Assembly (NCBI RefSeq): GCF_000003195.3
Contig: NC_012876.2
Coordinates: forward strand, 5,767,306 to 5,831,305
From: Sorghum bicolor
Lineage: Eukaryota > Streptophyta > Magnoliopsida > Poales > Poaceae
DNA length: 64,000 nucleotides
Direction: 5' to 3'
Below the pieces are notes generated by a model that searched no databases, was not told the origin of the DNA, and worked only from the letters and a program-made list of their open reading frames with translations. The translations under genes were made by a program, and so were the position numbers. This document shows positions 30,865 to 43,449 of the stretch, one piece after another. Position 1 is the first letter of the stretch. Each line of letters starts with the position of its first letter.

Positions 30865-32999
30865 ATGGAGTTCGGGAGGAGGAAGCCCATGAGCCTTCTG
30901 GAGCTCTGCATCCGGAAGGCCATCGACAACCTCCGCTACATCGAGAGCGTCGACGGCATCGAGATGGATCTGCTCAAGCGCATCCTGCCGCACTGCACGC
31001 TGGAGCATCTCACCAAAATCGAGGAGAACACCAAGGTCAGCCAATTTCCATACCTTCTGCTTCTCTTGCTACTGAGAAAATTGGATATTTGGGAGTCAAT
31101 TCTCTTGCTACTGAGAAAATTGGATATTTGGGACTCAAAAGATTGACTCCTTGATTATGTTGCCACTCGGGTGGGATGATAAATGGATATTATCAACTTT
31201 CAAAAAAAAATGGATATTATCTCTGCATTGTTCTTACATTCTTTCTTGGAGATTGGATTGTTGTGATTGTGTATGTGTGGCTGCCTTGTTGGAACAGATG
31301 GATCTTAGCTCGGTAACTGATCCGCTGTGGAAGCGATTCTATTTTCGAGAATTCGGTGAGGAGCATACGAACAAAGTTATCGCGAGACTGAAGAGTCTGA
31401 AGGAGACTCGGTCAGACACGAAATACACATGGTGGAAGCTCTTCGAGGTAAATTCTGTTCCTTTCTTCATTTTATGCTTCCATAATGTTGCTGGGGGTTT
31501 TGTGTTTTCAATAAACTAGTTGAATTCCCCGCGCGTTGCTGCAGGATTTTCTTAAAAATAAATCATTATATACATAGCATTACTATATGGTATTCAGTCT
31601 ATTATGTATATATACATATGAATTTGACTTGCATGTATTTTATTGTATTAGATCTAGTAAAAGATAATAGAACAAAAACTAATATTTGGTTACATTATAG
31701 AGGAATTAATTGGTGATGAAACAAATAGTGTAGTACATGACTTGTATGTTAATAGATTAAAGATTTAAAGTGTTTCACATGATATAGATGACATGGTCAT
31801 TTTTTGTAATTAATATGGGATGACATGGACTTAGTGGGAAATGATGTGGACACCTTGTATGAAGAGATAGAATATTTGGTGGGTCACTTAGTGAAGAATG
31901 ATGTGGACACCTTGCATGAAGAGAGAATTCATCTAGTGGGATTTAGCTTTATAAGAGTTATAGATTACCTTCACCCTGTACTAACTTGGTTCCTGTTAAC
32001 TTTTGTAGGCGAGACAAAAGAAACAGAAGCAAGCTGAAGATGAGATGGTTGAGAAATTCACAAAGAAGTTTCAGGCAGAGAAAGCTGGTAAGTCTAACTT
32101 TATTGTGGAGTTAAATTAGTTGTACTTTGACCAGCTCAGCTCAGTTTCAATGGGAGAATACACATTATATACGGTGGCCTTGACTTTTGAGAGTTTTTAG
32201 CCTACTGACAGAATGTCACTAATACTCTCTTCCTCTAAATCCTATGCAGAGAAACAAAGCAAACAAATTAAACTTTGTACAAAGGTGCCTCCAAGCAGCA
32301 AAAGAAGTTTCTTTGGAGGTGATCTCCTGTTTCTATTTCTGCTTCTGCTGAACTTTCTGTCCACTCAGCTATTTCCCGTACTAATCTAGGATGTATTCTT
32401 ACAGGAAGTGGACCTAGCAGTCTATCCAATTGCAGCTACAAGAGCCCTATGCTGAAAAAGGCTAGGATGGAGGCTACCAGGTAATGGTTACTCTTGGTAT
32501 TATGATCATAAATAGAAGTTGCTATTTCTGAAACTGTCTAATTCTGTGTTGCAGTCAAGCAAGATTGCAATCTGCTATCCAAAAGAACACTTTTGCGAGG
32601 TTTGCCCCATTACTGTCCCACCAGTCCACACCGACATGAATAGTTTCAGAAAAAAATGCACTTTCAAGTGTGAAAATTTGTAATTTCAACTTCTCATGTT
32701 GCAGGTCATCTCAGCCAATAAGGACGACCTCTTTTAGTGGACAGCCAGTGAGAACAACTACCATTCATAGACCCAATTCAACCATCACTACCACCAAACC
32801 GATTCATAGACCCAATTCAACCATCACTGACACCAAACCGATTCATAGACCCAATTCAACCATCACTACCACCAAACCGATTCATAGGCCCAATTCAACC
32901 ATCACTACCACCAAACCGATGGTAAAAAGCAGGCAAATTCAGAACAGCAAACTGATGGAAAAAAGCAGGCAAATTCAAAACAGCAGGCCCAAATTCTAG
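30865..32999 (+). CDS. ELOA: Elongin A (RNA polymerase II transcription factor SIII subunit A)
   Basis: Seven coding exons: 30865-31035, 31298-31447, 32009-32087, 32250-32318, 32405-32480, 32555-32599, 32705-32999 (885 nt, 294 residues). All junctions are GT-AG and in phase. The N-terminus carries an elongin BC box, SLLELCIRKA (residues 10-19), then the elongin A domain (ILPHCTLEHL, TDPLWKRFYFREFG, YTWWKLFE). A Lys/Gln-rich segment follows. The last exon is made largely of repeats: four IHRPNSTIT-type units of 13 residues, then two 12-residue units around KSRQIQNS. In animals elongin A stimulates Pol II elongation and recruits substrates to a cullin ubiquitin ligase; a nuclear role is expected here. 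It converges on the THADA homologue. Confidence 0.88.
31513..31560. repeat. Short dispersed-repeat motif in elongin A intron 2
   Basis: ACTAGTTGAATTCCCCGCGC followed by GTTGCTGC resembles the start of a repeat seen in many plant introns and intergenic regions. Its extent is not clear. Confidence 0.3.
31831..31944 (+). repeat. 57-bp tandem repeat in elongin A intron 2
   Basis: Two adjacent units share ATGATGTGGACACCTTG followed by ATGAAGAGA, with several substitutions between them. Confidence 0.65.
32763..32990 (+). repeat. Coding minisatellite in the last exon of elongin A
   Basis: Four 39-bp units (32763-32918) beginning ATTCATAG(A/G)CCCAATTC are followed by two 36-bp units (32919-32990) beginning ATGG(T/A)AAAAAGCAGG. 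All unit lengths are multiples of three, so the frame is kept. Confidence 0.9.
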
Positions 33000-33252
33000 A
33001 AAATGGTTTGCTGCGATGTCGCAAGATCAACTTCCAGAGCTCATGTGTCCTCTGCAGAAAGCACCTCTTTTGTACAAGATGTGTTACTTTGCACCCGTAG
33101 CTGTGCACTTGGAACTGTATCTCAAAAGGAGTAGCACAATTTTTTTGCAAAGGAGAGACTTGCCAATTGTAACATATGAGGGCGCATTACCAATATTTGT
33201 AACAAACAATTTCTTGTATTAAAGAAAAAAAGGTTTTGTTTCTTGGTTTCTC

Positions 33253-33299
33253 TCTTTGTTAGTAGACAAATGGTTAATGAATTATAGAGAATATTAAAA

Positions 33300-33336
<37 letters not shown>

Positions 33337-33906
33337 CACAAACATTGGCCTCTATTTTCACATCAAATGCAATCTCCTGAACTGAAGCAAATGGCATTTT
33401 TGAGTGGCTACAAAATTCAAAACATGTAAAAAGCAATGGTACACAGAAACAAGGGGCATCAAGTAAAGAATCTGTAGAATGGTAATTTGTATAAAAAGCA
33501 ATTAATATTGAGTTTTACAACAGAGGAATAACAATGAAGAATTACTATTACATTAACAAAAATCATCTGATAAGAAAATATGGGTCTTTGTTAGTAGACA
33601 AATGGTTAATGAATTATAGAGAATATTAAAAGTTGAGAGAGAGAGAGAGAGAGAGAAGCACAAACATTGGCCTCTATTTTCACATCAAATGCAATCTCCT
33701 GAACTGAAGCAAATGGCATTTTTGAGTGGCTACAAAATTCAAAACATGTAAAAAGCAATGGTACACAGAAACAAGGGGCATCAAGTAAAGAATCTGTAGA
33801 ATGGTAATTTGTATAAAAAGCAATTAATATTGAGTTTTACAACAGAGGAATAACAATGAAGAATTACTATTACATTAACAAAAATCATCTGATAAGAAAA
33901 TATGGG
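33253..33906. repeat. Near-identical tandem duplication, 332 and 322 bp
   Basis: Copy 1 (33253-33584) and copy 2 (33585-33906) read as identical except for the GA run (32 against 22 bases). Copy 2 carries the last codons and stop of the THADA homologue plus its 3' UTR; copy 1 is the extra downstream copy. Near identity means a recent event. Confidence 0.92.
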
Positions 33907-36900
33907 TCAAAACTTGATCCTGAATTGCCCACTTGGTCCTCTGGCTTATCTGATGATCTGAACCTCTCATGTGATAATTTTACAAGACCGTAAAGATTAG
34001 AAATCAAAGGGTTCTTGAGGAATGGTGTGATAAACCCTTCAAGGTTTGAAAATTCTTGCAAATAAATTGCACGGTTGTCCTCCAATTGTTCCAGAGAGCC
34101 AGATTGCGTGAGTGCATATAAGCCTAGCAGAACTGCATACACTGATATGAACACGTCCTTGTGGTTACCTATGCCTCCAATCCAATTGTTCTTCCCCTCT
34201 TTCTCAAGATACCCACCAGTCAGTGAGGTGAGCTGGTTTAAAAAGGTCTCCCTCCAATCCTGCAGGAACAGTTTAGTTTTTGCTCCTGCTTCCATCTGAC
34301 ATTTTGAATGCAAAAGTTTCTGAATATTCGAACAGCAGATTTGACATATCAATAGCTTCTCCTCATGGTGGTTATCTATTTCTTTATCAAATATCTGACG
34401 GACCAAATCGCCACGGGAGTTCAGAGCGTTTCCAGTGTCCAAGACTACCCTTAACAAGAATTCAATGTATTTCAGCCAGTGGCCAAATAAAGAAGTTAAA
34501 TAGTCCAAGCTTAATTCAATGACTCTATCAACTTGTAGTGGTGTGGAATCATCACAGAAGGTATTAGCTGAACCCTTAGCGATTATTTTCTGAATATCCT
34601 TCGCAAGTTTTTGTCTCAGATAGGCATCCTCATCCTCCAGCAACTGAATACATACAAACCATAAGTCAAGTATCTTGCATGCATAAAGACTGATAAATTC
34701 AAAAACGCTAGCTTCCATGCATTTCTCTTTGATAGGGCCTTCATCAAATTCTGGAGAGTACATGTTGGACACAGATGATGCAACGTAGTTTGCTTCTTCA
34801 AGAAGACCAGAAGCAACAATTGCCTCAGCAGCAGCCCTTCGAGCATTCACACTTTCCGATGGTTCACTTTGGTTCTTGACAAGAGTGACAAACAAGTTTA
34901 CTCTAAGCATGACATCAGATAATCTATTCCCTTCATTGATTCTGACAAAGGATGCAGAGATCTCACTGGTCTTAAGACAATCCATTGAAACACCACCCCT
35001 AGATAGTTTAGTGAACAGTTTCATGCACATACCCATGCAACATAGAACTATTTCTCTGGTTTTTGCATGTGACATCGTGCTGTTTAAATGAACTAACCTG
35101 TCCCACAAGGACAAAAGTGTGCTAGAATCTTCTCCATTGTTGAATGGGAATTCCATGTTCCATGAAAAGATGATCTTCAGATTATAATAAAGGCACTTAG
35201 GGTGTTCTTCCACAAATAACCGTTCCATTAAAGCAGGCTGCAAATTAACTCCTGCCCACTGGTGCAAAATGTTTTCTGCATCACCATGTCTGATTGATTT
35301 TGTGAGCCAAAGAATCCTCTTCAGCACTGTAATTCTAACATCATATGAAGGATCAGTGAGACATGACATAATCTCCTTGTGTAGTTCATGAAGGGAGTAG
35401 TCCTCTCTAGGCATCTCTGAGGTTGGTTCACCAAGTATTTGCAACTGCACATCTTCATCGTTAGTTTCATTGTTTTTCTTAGAAAGACCAACACAGCTCA
35501 AAAATGATTCAGTTGCTTGTTGTTTTAGTTCAATACGAGTTGGATCATGGAATGCGTACTGGGATGATACTGTATTGCTCAAGCACTGAGAACTTAACTC
35601 TAGCAGCAATGCCTGAATGACTTCAGTATGTCTGCTTTTCCCTATCCTTGCAACATCAAGCATGAGATCCAATACCCGCAAGTAAGATGTAATTACGACA
35701 GGGCATGAGCATAATTTCGTGCAGCCAAGCCAAGAACATCTTGAGAGAACCTCCAGTAGTAGGCCAATAATCTGATCCTTCGTGCTACCATCTGTCAAAC
35801 ATCTAAAGTTGTTATCCAGAAGAGAAGCCAGCTGCAGCAGAAGGCCATGGATTGAATTGAATGACTTAGAAAGCAGTACATTTCCATTTCCCATATTAGC
35901 TGATACGGCAGCATCACTATGCTGAACACTGTGAACCATTGCTTTGTGATTTCCATGAGGTAAACTATCCAGTATATCACTAACAACATACTGCAGTCTC
36001 TCATTAGATACCAAACCAGTTAATGCCCTTGATGCAAGGATACGGACCCGGTAGTTACTCTGGGTAGCACATCTTTGAATGAAATGCAAAAGCAAAAAAG
36101 GGTCTAAAGAATCATCAGTTCCACAGCTTATAGGTGAAGGCTTAAGTCTTGATAAAAGAATAAGAATTGGACACAGGCTAGGGTGTATTGCTTTTGTAAT
36201 GTGTGACTCTAAATTGCTGGACACTCCATCAGCTAGTTGTTCAGTTGCGGTTTGCAGTTCACTAGAAAGGAAAGGATGAAGGGCTGGGTACCTACATAAG
36301 AAAACAAGGAATAAATCTCAATTGAAAAGCTGACCTCATCTACTTACGTACTCCCTCCACGTTGGTAAAAGAAATTGTTTTGGACAGCGACACAGTCTCA
36401 AAGCATAAATTTGACTTCTTATTTTTTATAAAAATATTTATTGAAGGGTGATATATGTATGTTTTTATTAAGGTACTTTTCAAGACAAATCTATTCATAT
36501 GGTTTTCACATTTCCAAACTCAACAACTTGAAAGTTATTCATGATTTGTATTCCCAATGTTTGACTCAAACCTTGTCCATAGCGACTTCTTTTACCAACC
36601 TGGAGGGAGTGCAAATTAGTTTGAGCACTTAGGATATTGATGTTTCACCACAAACACACACAATAATAGAAAGTTTTTTTTTTCAAACACACAGGAGAGC
36701 TGTGCATCTTTGTATCAAAGAGAGAGACAACAACTATCTGACCTCAAAACAGCAACGATGATAAATTCTTTTCTGATCAATTTACTCATGTCCATGTATC
36801 ATGTAAAAGCTACTGAATTGCTCAACCAGAAAAAAAAAAAGGTTACAAACTTTATATTTGCAACACATTACGTTTCTGTCTTTCACAAAGAGAAGTGATG

Positions 36901-39900
36901 CACTATAACTTCACATGACCACAATTATCATATTGCAAACTATGGATAAACGTTATGAACTTGCCTGTGGAAGAATTCAAGGCCCGTTAAAGATCGACGT
37001 GCCGATTCACGCTTCTGCACATTCAGAAACCCAACCATGCGACGAACTAGCGCAGTATACGCAAGGCAAGCTGCATTGCGCACTTCCCAGTAAGGAGATG
37101 AAAACGCACGTATAGCAACCATTGTTGCATCAGCACTGAAACCCGAAGTGTCAGTTGCCAGATTTGCATCATTGAAGGCAGCTCTAAGCACATTGAACAC
37201 ATGCACGGTGGGAACAACACCCTCATCTCGGCCTTTAGATAGGTTACCGTTAGAATGTACACTTATTGTAGTTTCTGATTGTGATTCCAATAGCTCTCCA
37301 AGACCATCTTTCATTACTCCAGACCTCTGGTTGGAGTCTTTCTGGAAATTAGCTAAAGAGTTCTTAGCAAACTCTATCAGCCATTCCAATGCCCTTGGAA
37401 GTAGTTTCTTTGGTGTTCCTTCTGGCTCTGCCAGGAACAGGGCGATAAATGCTGCCGGAATTCCTGCACTCCTCCTTATCAAATCATCCACAGTTTGACC
37501 TTTAGCAATTGTCCTATCCATTAGTAGCACCATCCATGATTCTGTCATTTTGCACAGCCTGTAAACAACAAAGAAAGATCCTCATAAATGTGTACAAAAA
37601 TAACTAGACCAACCTAGGTGACATTGTAAATACAAAATAGGCACCCAAATTTATCTTGATTAGGACTCAAACCTTAGTTGTGGGGGCTGTACACCCACAC
37701 CTCCCACCAACAGAGTTAGGCTCACTTCCGCACAGAAAGTATACAAGTTATCAAAAGTTTATATTTACACACGATATGCAATTGTAGACTGGTTCAGATG
37801 GCAAAATATGTGGCGGGAACCACATACTAGGTGGAAACATGGAAACCAATTCAAAAAACGTATTTTGGTCAGTCAAAAAAAATGAAATTTGGTATATCAT
37901 AGCGCATACAAATATGTACTCACATGCAAAAGTTGAGATGCAAACTCAAAACTAGAAAAATTCATATGAAAATGACAAATTTTAGATGCATATGCATGTG
38001 CACTAGAAAACATTTAGTGGCATGCACCTGAAATTTGCCATTTTCATATAAACTTTTTAAAAGTGAGTTTGCATCTCAACTTTTCCATGCGAGTATATAT
38101 TTTTTTAAAACTACCAAAATACGTTTTTTGAATTGGTCTCCATGTTTCCACCTAGTATGTTGTTTCCACCACATATTTTCCCAGTTTAGATGAATGTTTC
38201 AACTCCAGTATTACACATACATGAAATCAGGTTCAACAAACACCACAATAAAGTAATGACGCCTATTATACCATGATTCCTTTACTACAATAAGGCATTT
38301 ATAAATTATTCAAACATCGGATTGTTTTAGTTTGACAGTTATGTTTCAACCTTCAGAATATACCAAAATTATTGGTGTGCAGAGTTAATGCATGTATATG
38401 CACCAGCAGTTGATTCAATATGCTTATATAGTTATATATATGGAACAGATGAAAAAATAGTAGTGTGTTTTTTTGGGATGCCTGACAAACTCAAGGCTTA
38501 AATTTCATTTGTTATGTAAACATTCTGAATCTAAACAGAAACTGAAACATAAGGTTTTATGCATATGAATTCCCATCTTTGGGTGAAGAGGTTCATGAAC
38601 TGGCCTCTGTAAGAATTGAACATACCTTGAATCATTTGAGCAAAGAAGACGGTTGCAAAGGGCAGTAAACCCAGCCCTTGTTTTATCTATTGCACCGTTA
38701 TGCTTCATTTTAAGAAGAACCTGTAAAAAATGGTCACCCATCATCTTTAACTGCCCCACATCAAGAATTTCTTCAGACATGCTTGTCTCAGTACTGTCAG
38801 GCAAACCATTCTGAGATGAAGCTGAATGAGAACAGCCAGGCAATGGTATCTTCCTGATGATGGTTCCAAAAAGTAAACTGACCTGAAAAGTAAAATGGAG
38901 AAGTTACATCATGAAAACTTAAAAAGACATTTAAACATACCTGCAAGTCTGCAATGCCACAACAGTGTGAAACTAAAATAAACTAAACAGCTTATCAATG
39001 GCAGGCTAGTATAGCAAACGGCCTCGTGCTATAGTAGAGGATGTACTTATACTACCCTAAAGAGGATCCATTAATGGGGTGCATTTTTCTTAAGACAATT
39101 CTAGGCAAGACCTTGATGTGGGGCGGATTGGCGTAGATTGGTGTGATGAGACAGATGCCATGAGAAAGCTTTTTTTTTCCTTTTTTGACTGGAATCTACA
39201 GTTGTCAACCAATCCAGTGAGTAAAACATAGGGGAGGGCATCATGCATATAGTATGATCACAGTATGATGGTAGCATGGCACAGGTCGTGGCATTTGTGA
39301 ATCTGCTGAAACGTAGTTTTTACCAACAAAAAAAAAGAAGGTTAAGGGCCCCTTTGGGACGCAAGAATTTCACAGGAATGATACAGAAGTTTCACAGGAA
39401 TCAGTTCATTTTCACAGGAAAAACGCAAAACGGGAAAAAAAAAACCCACATTCCAAAGAGGGTCTAATAAGGGGTAAGAATCAACTCATTACCTCCTTCA
39501 TAGCAAGCCAGCAACCAACCATAACAACTTGTTCGGCTGGTTTGCCATTACTCCCTGGTTTTGTGTTCTCCTCTCTTTCTGAAGCAGGTTGATCCTCCTC
39601 ATGTATATCTGAGAGGAGGGAACCATCATCAATCACGTCATCCATGTCATATGGCAGACACAATGCGTCTGAAGAAACCACCCACAGGGCTACCGAAGTT
39701 ACACGCATTATGAGTTGAAGTAGCTTTTCTACCAGGCACCTCATTTCAGAAATACATGATTGTACTACCTCAGAGTTCCAATCCATCTCATCAAATGTGT
39801 AGCGCAGAGTAAGAAGAACTCCATGAACAAAGCTCTTCTTACATGCTTCAGAAAGATCCCTCTCGCCCTCTTCGACAACAATACAGAGCCATTGAATGAG

Positions 39901-42723
39901 TGAAGAGATATACTGTGCAACTGGGTTTTGACTAGTCACAACTTCTGTATCTCCATTCATAGATTGTGTGTAACATTCAAGGCAATCACTTTCTTTAGAA
40001 AAGACAAGAATACATCCAAGCTCCAAAACATACTTCCTAAATATAAGGCGGAAGGTTAAAGCACCAGCATCACTTTCTCGGACTCGTGGGCTTAGAACAA
40101 GTTTTTTTGCCCATCTGATAACATCATTTATGGATGTACTCAAGGAAATCCCAGGAAGTGGCGTTGGGAACTGCAGTAGAATGCGAAAAGAGTTTTCCCT
40201 TAATCTGTCCCAGCTATCAATTATAGACCCTACAAATGAAATTGTTGAAACTGGCAATATTATGCTGTCATTGTAAGGATAAAGATCAATTTTCCCTTCA
40301 GAGCGGCAAATAGGCCATACATCTAGTAGTGTAAGAATAAGTTTCATTGCAATTGTTTTCCTTTCATAAGGGCCAGAGGGGTAACAAGAATTAAACAGAA
40401 AGGAACTCAGCCACTTCATGAATCGGAAGAGATCTTCAGCCCTCTTGACAACTGTGGCCTCAGAAGTATCAATAGAGTCAGCTGCTTTAACACTAGACGT
40501 TAATGATGGAATCCATGACCCCTGCTTTACCTGTCTGTCAAGTGCAGTTCGCACCCTAGCAAAAAACTTCCGAAATAAACTTGTCCATTTCATTTGAAAT
40601 GCCGTTGAGCTACAACGCATATTCAATGGAACAGCCTCTTTGAGCAAGCTCAATTCCAAGGAGGATGGAAGACTTGATGTCTTTGGATTTAGAAAGAGGG
40701 ATTCAGCTGCATCTATACGGAGACTTTCATCACTGTGTGTCAGTGCCAAAGCAAACCAATTAACAGGAACTGTAACCTTAATCCCTTTAATAGATATAAC
40801 AGCAGCACCCTTACTATCCATCTGCTGAGGCTGTGACAATTCATCAGGATCCAAATCAATGTCCCCTTCAACAAGAGCCAGATTTCGTGAGACCTTAAGC
40901 AGAGAAACCAGTGCAGCTATACACTGGTCATTTTTCAAAACAACATCTAGTTTAGTTTCCTTTGTGCTAGGACCAATGGAGATGAATCCAAGCATTGTGA
41001 ATATGCTCTCTGCATCAACTTCAATTAGAGCAGGTAAAGCATAAGTATTTAAGTTAGAACGTAGTTTTGAATTTCCAGATACAAGTCCCCGCATGAAAGG
41101 AGGCAAGCACAAATCTCTGAAGGCATCATATCCTAGCTCAACACCATCATCATTCCAACATTCACCTCTTAAAGTCTCCAGGAAGGATTTTAAAAATGTT
41201 GTGGCAGCACAACAAACATCATCATCTATGTACGCATAAGCTGTTTCTGAAAGCAGATATGATTTCAATATTAGAAGAGATTTGGCACCCAATCGCTTTG
41301 TCAAAGAAGCTAAAGGGACGTATCTCCCTTTGCATCGCGGACCTAGGCGAAGTAAATCATTTGCAATATTGCAAAGGAACAATTTGTTGTTATGTTCATG
41401 GTCTTCTGATGCAATACACAATTCAATATCTAATAGGAGATCAAAGATCAAATGCACCTGTTTTACTGTCTGACTCAAAGGATCTTCCAGGTTGCGCCAT
41501 ATGATTCCTAATATACGGTTGACAACATCTCTTGAAAAAGGCTTATAGTCCCCAGAGAAGTCAGTGAAATCAGATGAAATCGATGTCTTTATCTGCTGCA
41601 AACATATTTGTGTCACTGTAAGAGCATGGAAATTGAAGTGGCTATCAACTGGGTTCTCACAATGCTTGCAAAGCTCAGGTAAAATTCCATCATACAAAAT
41701 AGTCCATAAAGGTCCACTTGAATGAAGTTGGCGCATGTTGAGTACTGTCCTTGGAATAGATGTCAAAATCCCTCTTAGCAAACAAAGTCTACTCAAAACT
41801 GAAAGATCTCTGATTTGTTCACACAGATCAAAGTCTGAAAATACATTGTGCACAGATTGATTTTTTCTATCTTCGTGATTTGCACAGATGTCAAATAGAC
41901 CTTGATAAATAAACCAGGAAATCTCCTCTGAGCTCATGAAAACCTGAATTGCAGCACAGAAGCTCACTCCAGAGGCCACCAGGCAATCCCTTGAAAAGGC
42001 AGATGACTTAAGAACAGATAGTATTGTCCTGACAGCACTCTTGAAGACACTTGATGCCTTGTCAAGGCCCGTAAACTTAGACGGGTACCGCTGCAGCAAG
42101 TAGTACATGCAAGACATGGCCTCTTGGCACTGCTCCATCACGACAGGAGATGGTCGTGACCCTTCATCAATGTCATTAGTCACTCCATCAAGCCCATCAA
42201 CAACATCCAGTGCCATGATCTCTGCACACCTCTCTACTGCCTCATCCAAAAATCCCAACTTTGGGTACCCAATAAGCGACAAGGCTGCCCGAGATACCAT
42301 AAATCTCTTCTTTGCCTTACTACCAGAGCCACCATACTCCTCACAGAGCAAGGCAAAACACCCACTGATCGCTGTGGAGAATTTCTTGCACTTGGCGAGC
42401 ACCGATATGAGCGTGCGGTGGAGAGGGAGGGAGTTCTCAAGGAAGAGGATCTCCAAATAAAGCTTTGTGGCAGCGAGCACTGCATCATCAGGAATCCCTG
42501 TAGTGGACAGAAACTGCACATATGCCGAGGCAAGATCCTTGACCGCAACAACTTGCGAGTAAGTGGAGGTCAGGGAAATCAAGTCGTTCAATCGGACAAA
42601 GAAATCGGACGAGGAGACCTCAGCCGGCACGACGGCTAGGGCATCATGGTAGTGTTTCGGGAACACAATCGAGGTGTAGGTGTACCGGTGCCTATGCTGC
42701 AGTGACCGCCACTTCGCAGACAT
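33885..42723 (-). CDS. THADA: THADA / Trm732 homologue (DUF2428 HEAT-repeat protein)
   Basis: Four exons on the minus strand: 42723-39493, 38882-38626, 37558-36965, 36291-33885 (6,489 nt, 2,162 residues), all in phase. The giant helical-repeat protein has the DUF2428 signature RRSAGIPAAF near residues 1191-1200, and its size matches plant THADA proteins. In yeast, Trm732 partners Trm7 to 2'-O-methylate tRNA at position 32, and human THADA is the counterpart; a tRNA-modification role is inferred by family. Exon 3 ends CACAG followed by GCAAGT, so intron 3 has a GC donor and a normal TAG acceptor. Exons 1 and 4 are very long. MITEs lie in introns 2 and 3. The last codons fall within a recent tandem duplication. 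It shares its upstream region with the divergent HAD gene. Confidence 0.9.
36351..36609. mobile_element. Stowaway-like MITE in THADA intron 3
   Basis: CTCCCTCCACGTTGGTAAAA is inverted at the right as TTTTACCAACCTGGAGGGAG. TA precedes the left end; the right flank reads TG, so the TA duplication is not intact. Confidence 0.7.
37798..38186. mobile_element. Foldback MITE in THADA intron 2
   Basis: The left arm (AAAATATGTGG, CACATACTAGGTGGAAACAT, AATTCAAAAAACGTATTTTGG) is inverted over about 75 bp at the right end. Inner segments (GTTGAGATGCAAACTCA and inverse) also pair, so the whole 390 bp can form a long hairpin. Confidence 0.75.
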
Positions 42724-43449
42724 TGTTCCCCCAAATTAGCTCTTTGACTTCAATCTGAAGGATAACAATGAACAAACAAAACTGAAACTTCCAGCAAAAC
42801 CACATTGAACCCTTAAACAGGCATACATAGGAAGCAGAAGCCGATTGATTCACCTGAAGTCAATACAGTTCCACCAGAAGTCTTCCTCCGGGAATTTGAA
42901 ATTAACGTTACAGGCTGCCAACCACAAACCTTCCCTCCCTAACAAATCACACAAAGCTTGTTCAGTAGATTTTCACCCGTGTGAACACAACAACGAACTA
43001 TTCGGGCTGCATTAGAACACGCCTTCTACTACAGACAGCGTAAACAAGCAATCAGAGGTTCCATAAGCAGCGATAATCGGCAAACAAATAACCTTCAATC
43101 CCGTAGACAGCCGTGCCGCTCTCCTCCTCCTGGAAGGCGGCGGTGCCCGTCGAGTGCAGCGGCTCGGGAGCCCGGCGAACAGCAACCGGGATCAGGCGGC
43201 CAGCGAAAGCAGCAAGAGGCAAGGCCAGCAGGCTGCTGCAGCGAGAGGAGGCGGGAGCGGGGGTTTAGGGTTTGGTCCTGCGATTCTCTCTCCCCTTCCC
43301 CCCTCGCTTGACTGTTTTCTGCATCGCCCTGACCAAAATACCCCTACGCCTCCGCGCGCCCCCACCTGTGCTTTGAGATTCGCGCTTCGTCGCCTCCTAG
43401 CTACCTCGTGTCTCCCGCTGACTCGCCGGCGAACGCTCGCCTCTTGGAG
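42724..43449. promoter_or_regulatory. Shared (bidirectional) promoter region of THADA and the HAD gene
   Basis: The two start codons lie 726 bp apart in divergent orientation. The HAD side (43100-43449) is GC-rich. The THADA side is A/T-richer and may contain 5' UTR sequence or an intron. No TATA box is obvious on either side. Confidence 0.55.

Noticed and set aside
33304..33334. A regulatory GAGA element
   Set aside because: It is a simple (GA)n run that differs in length between two otherwise identical tandem copies, as expected of a microsatellite.
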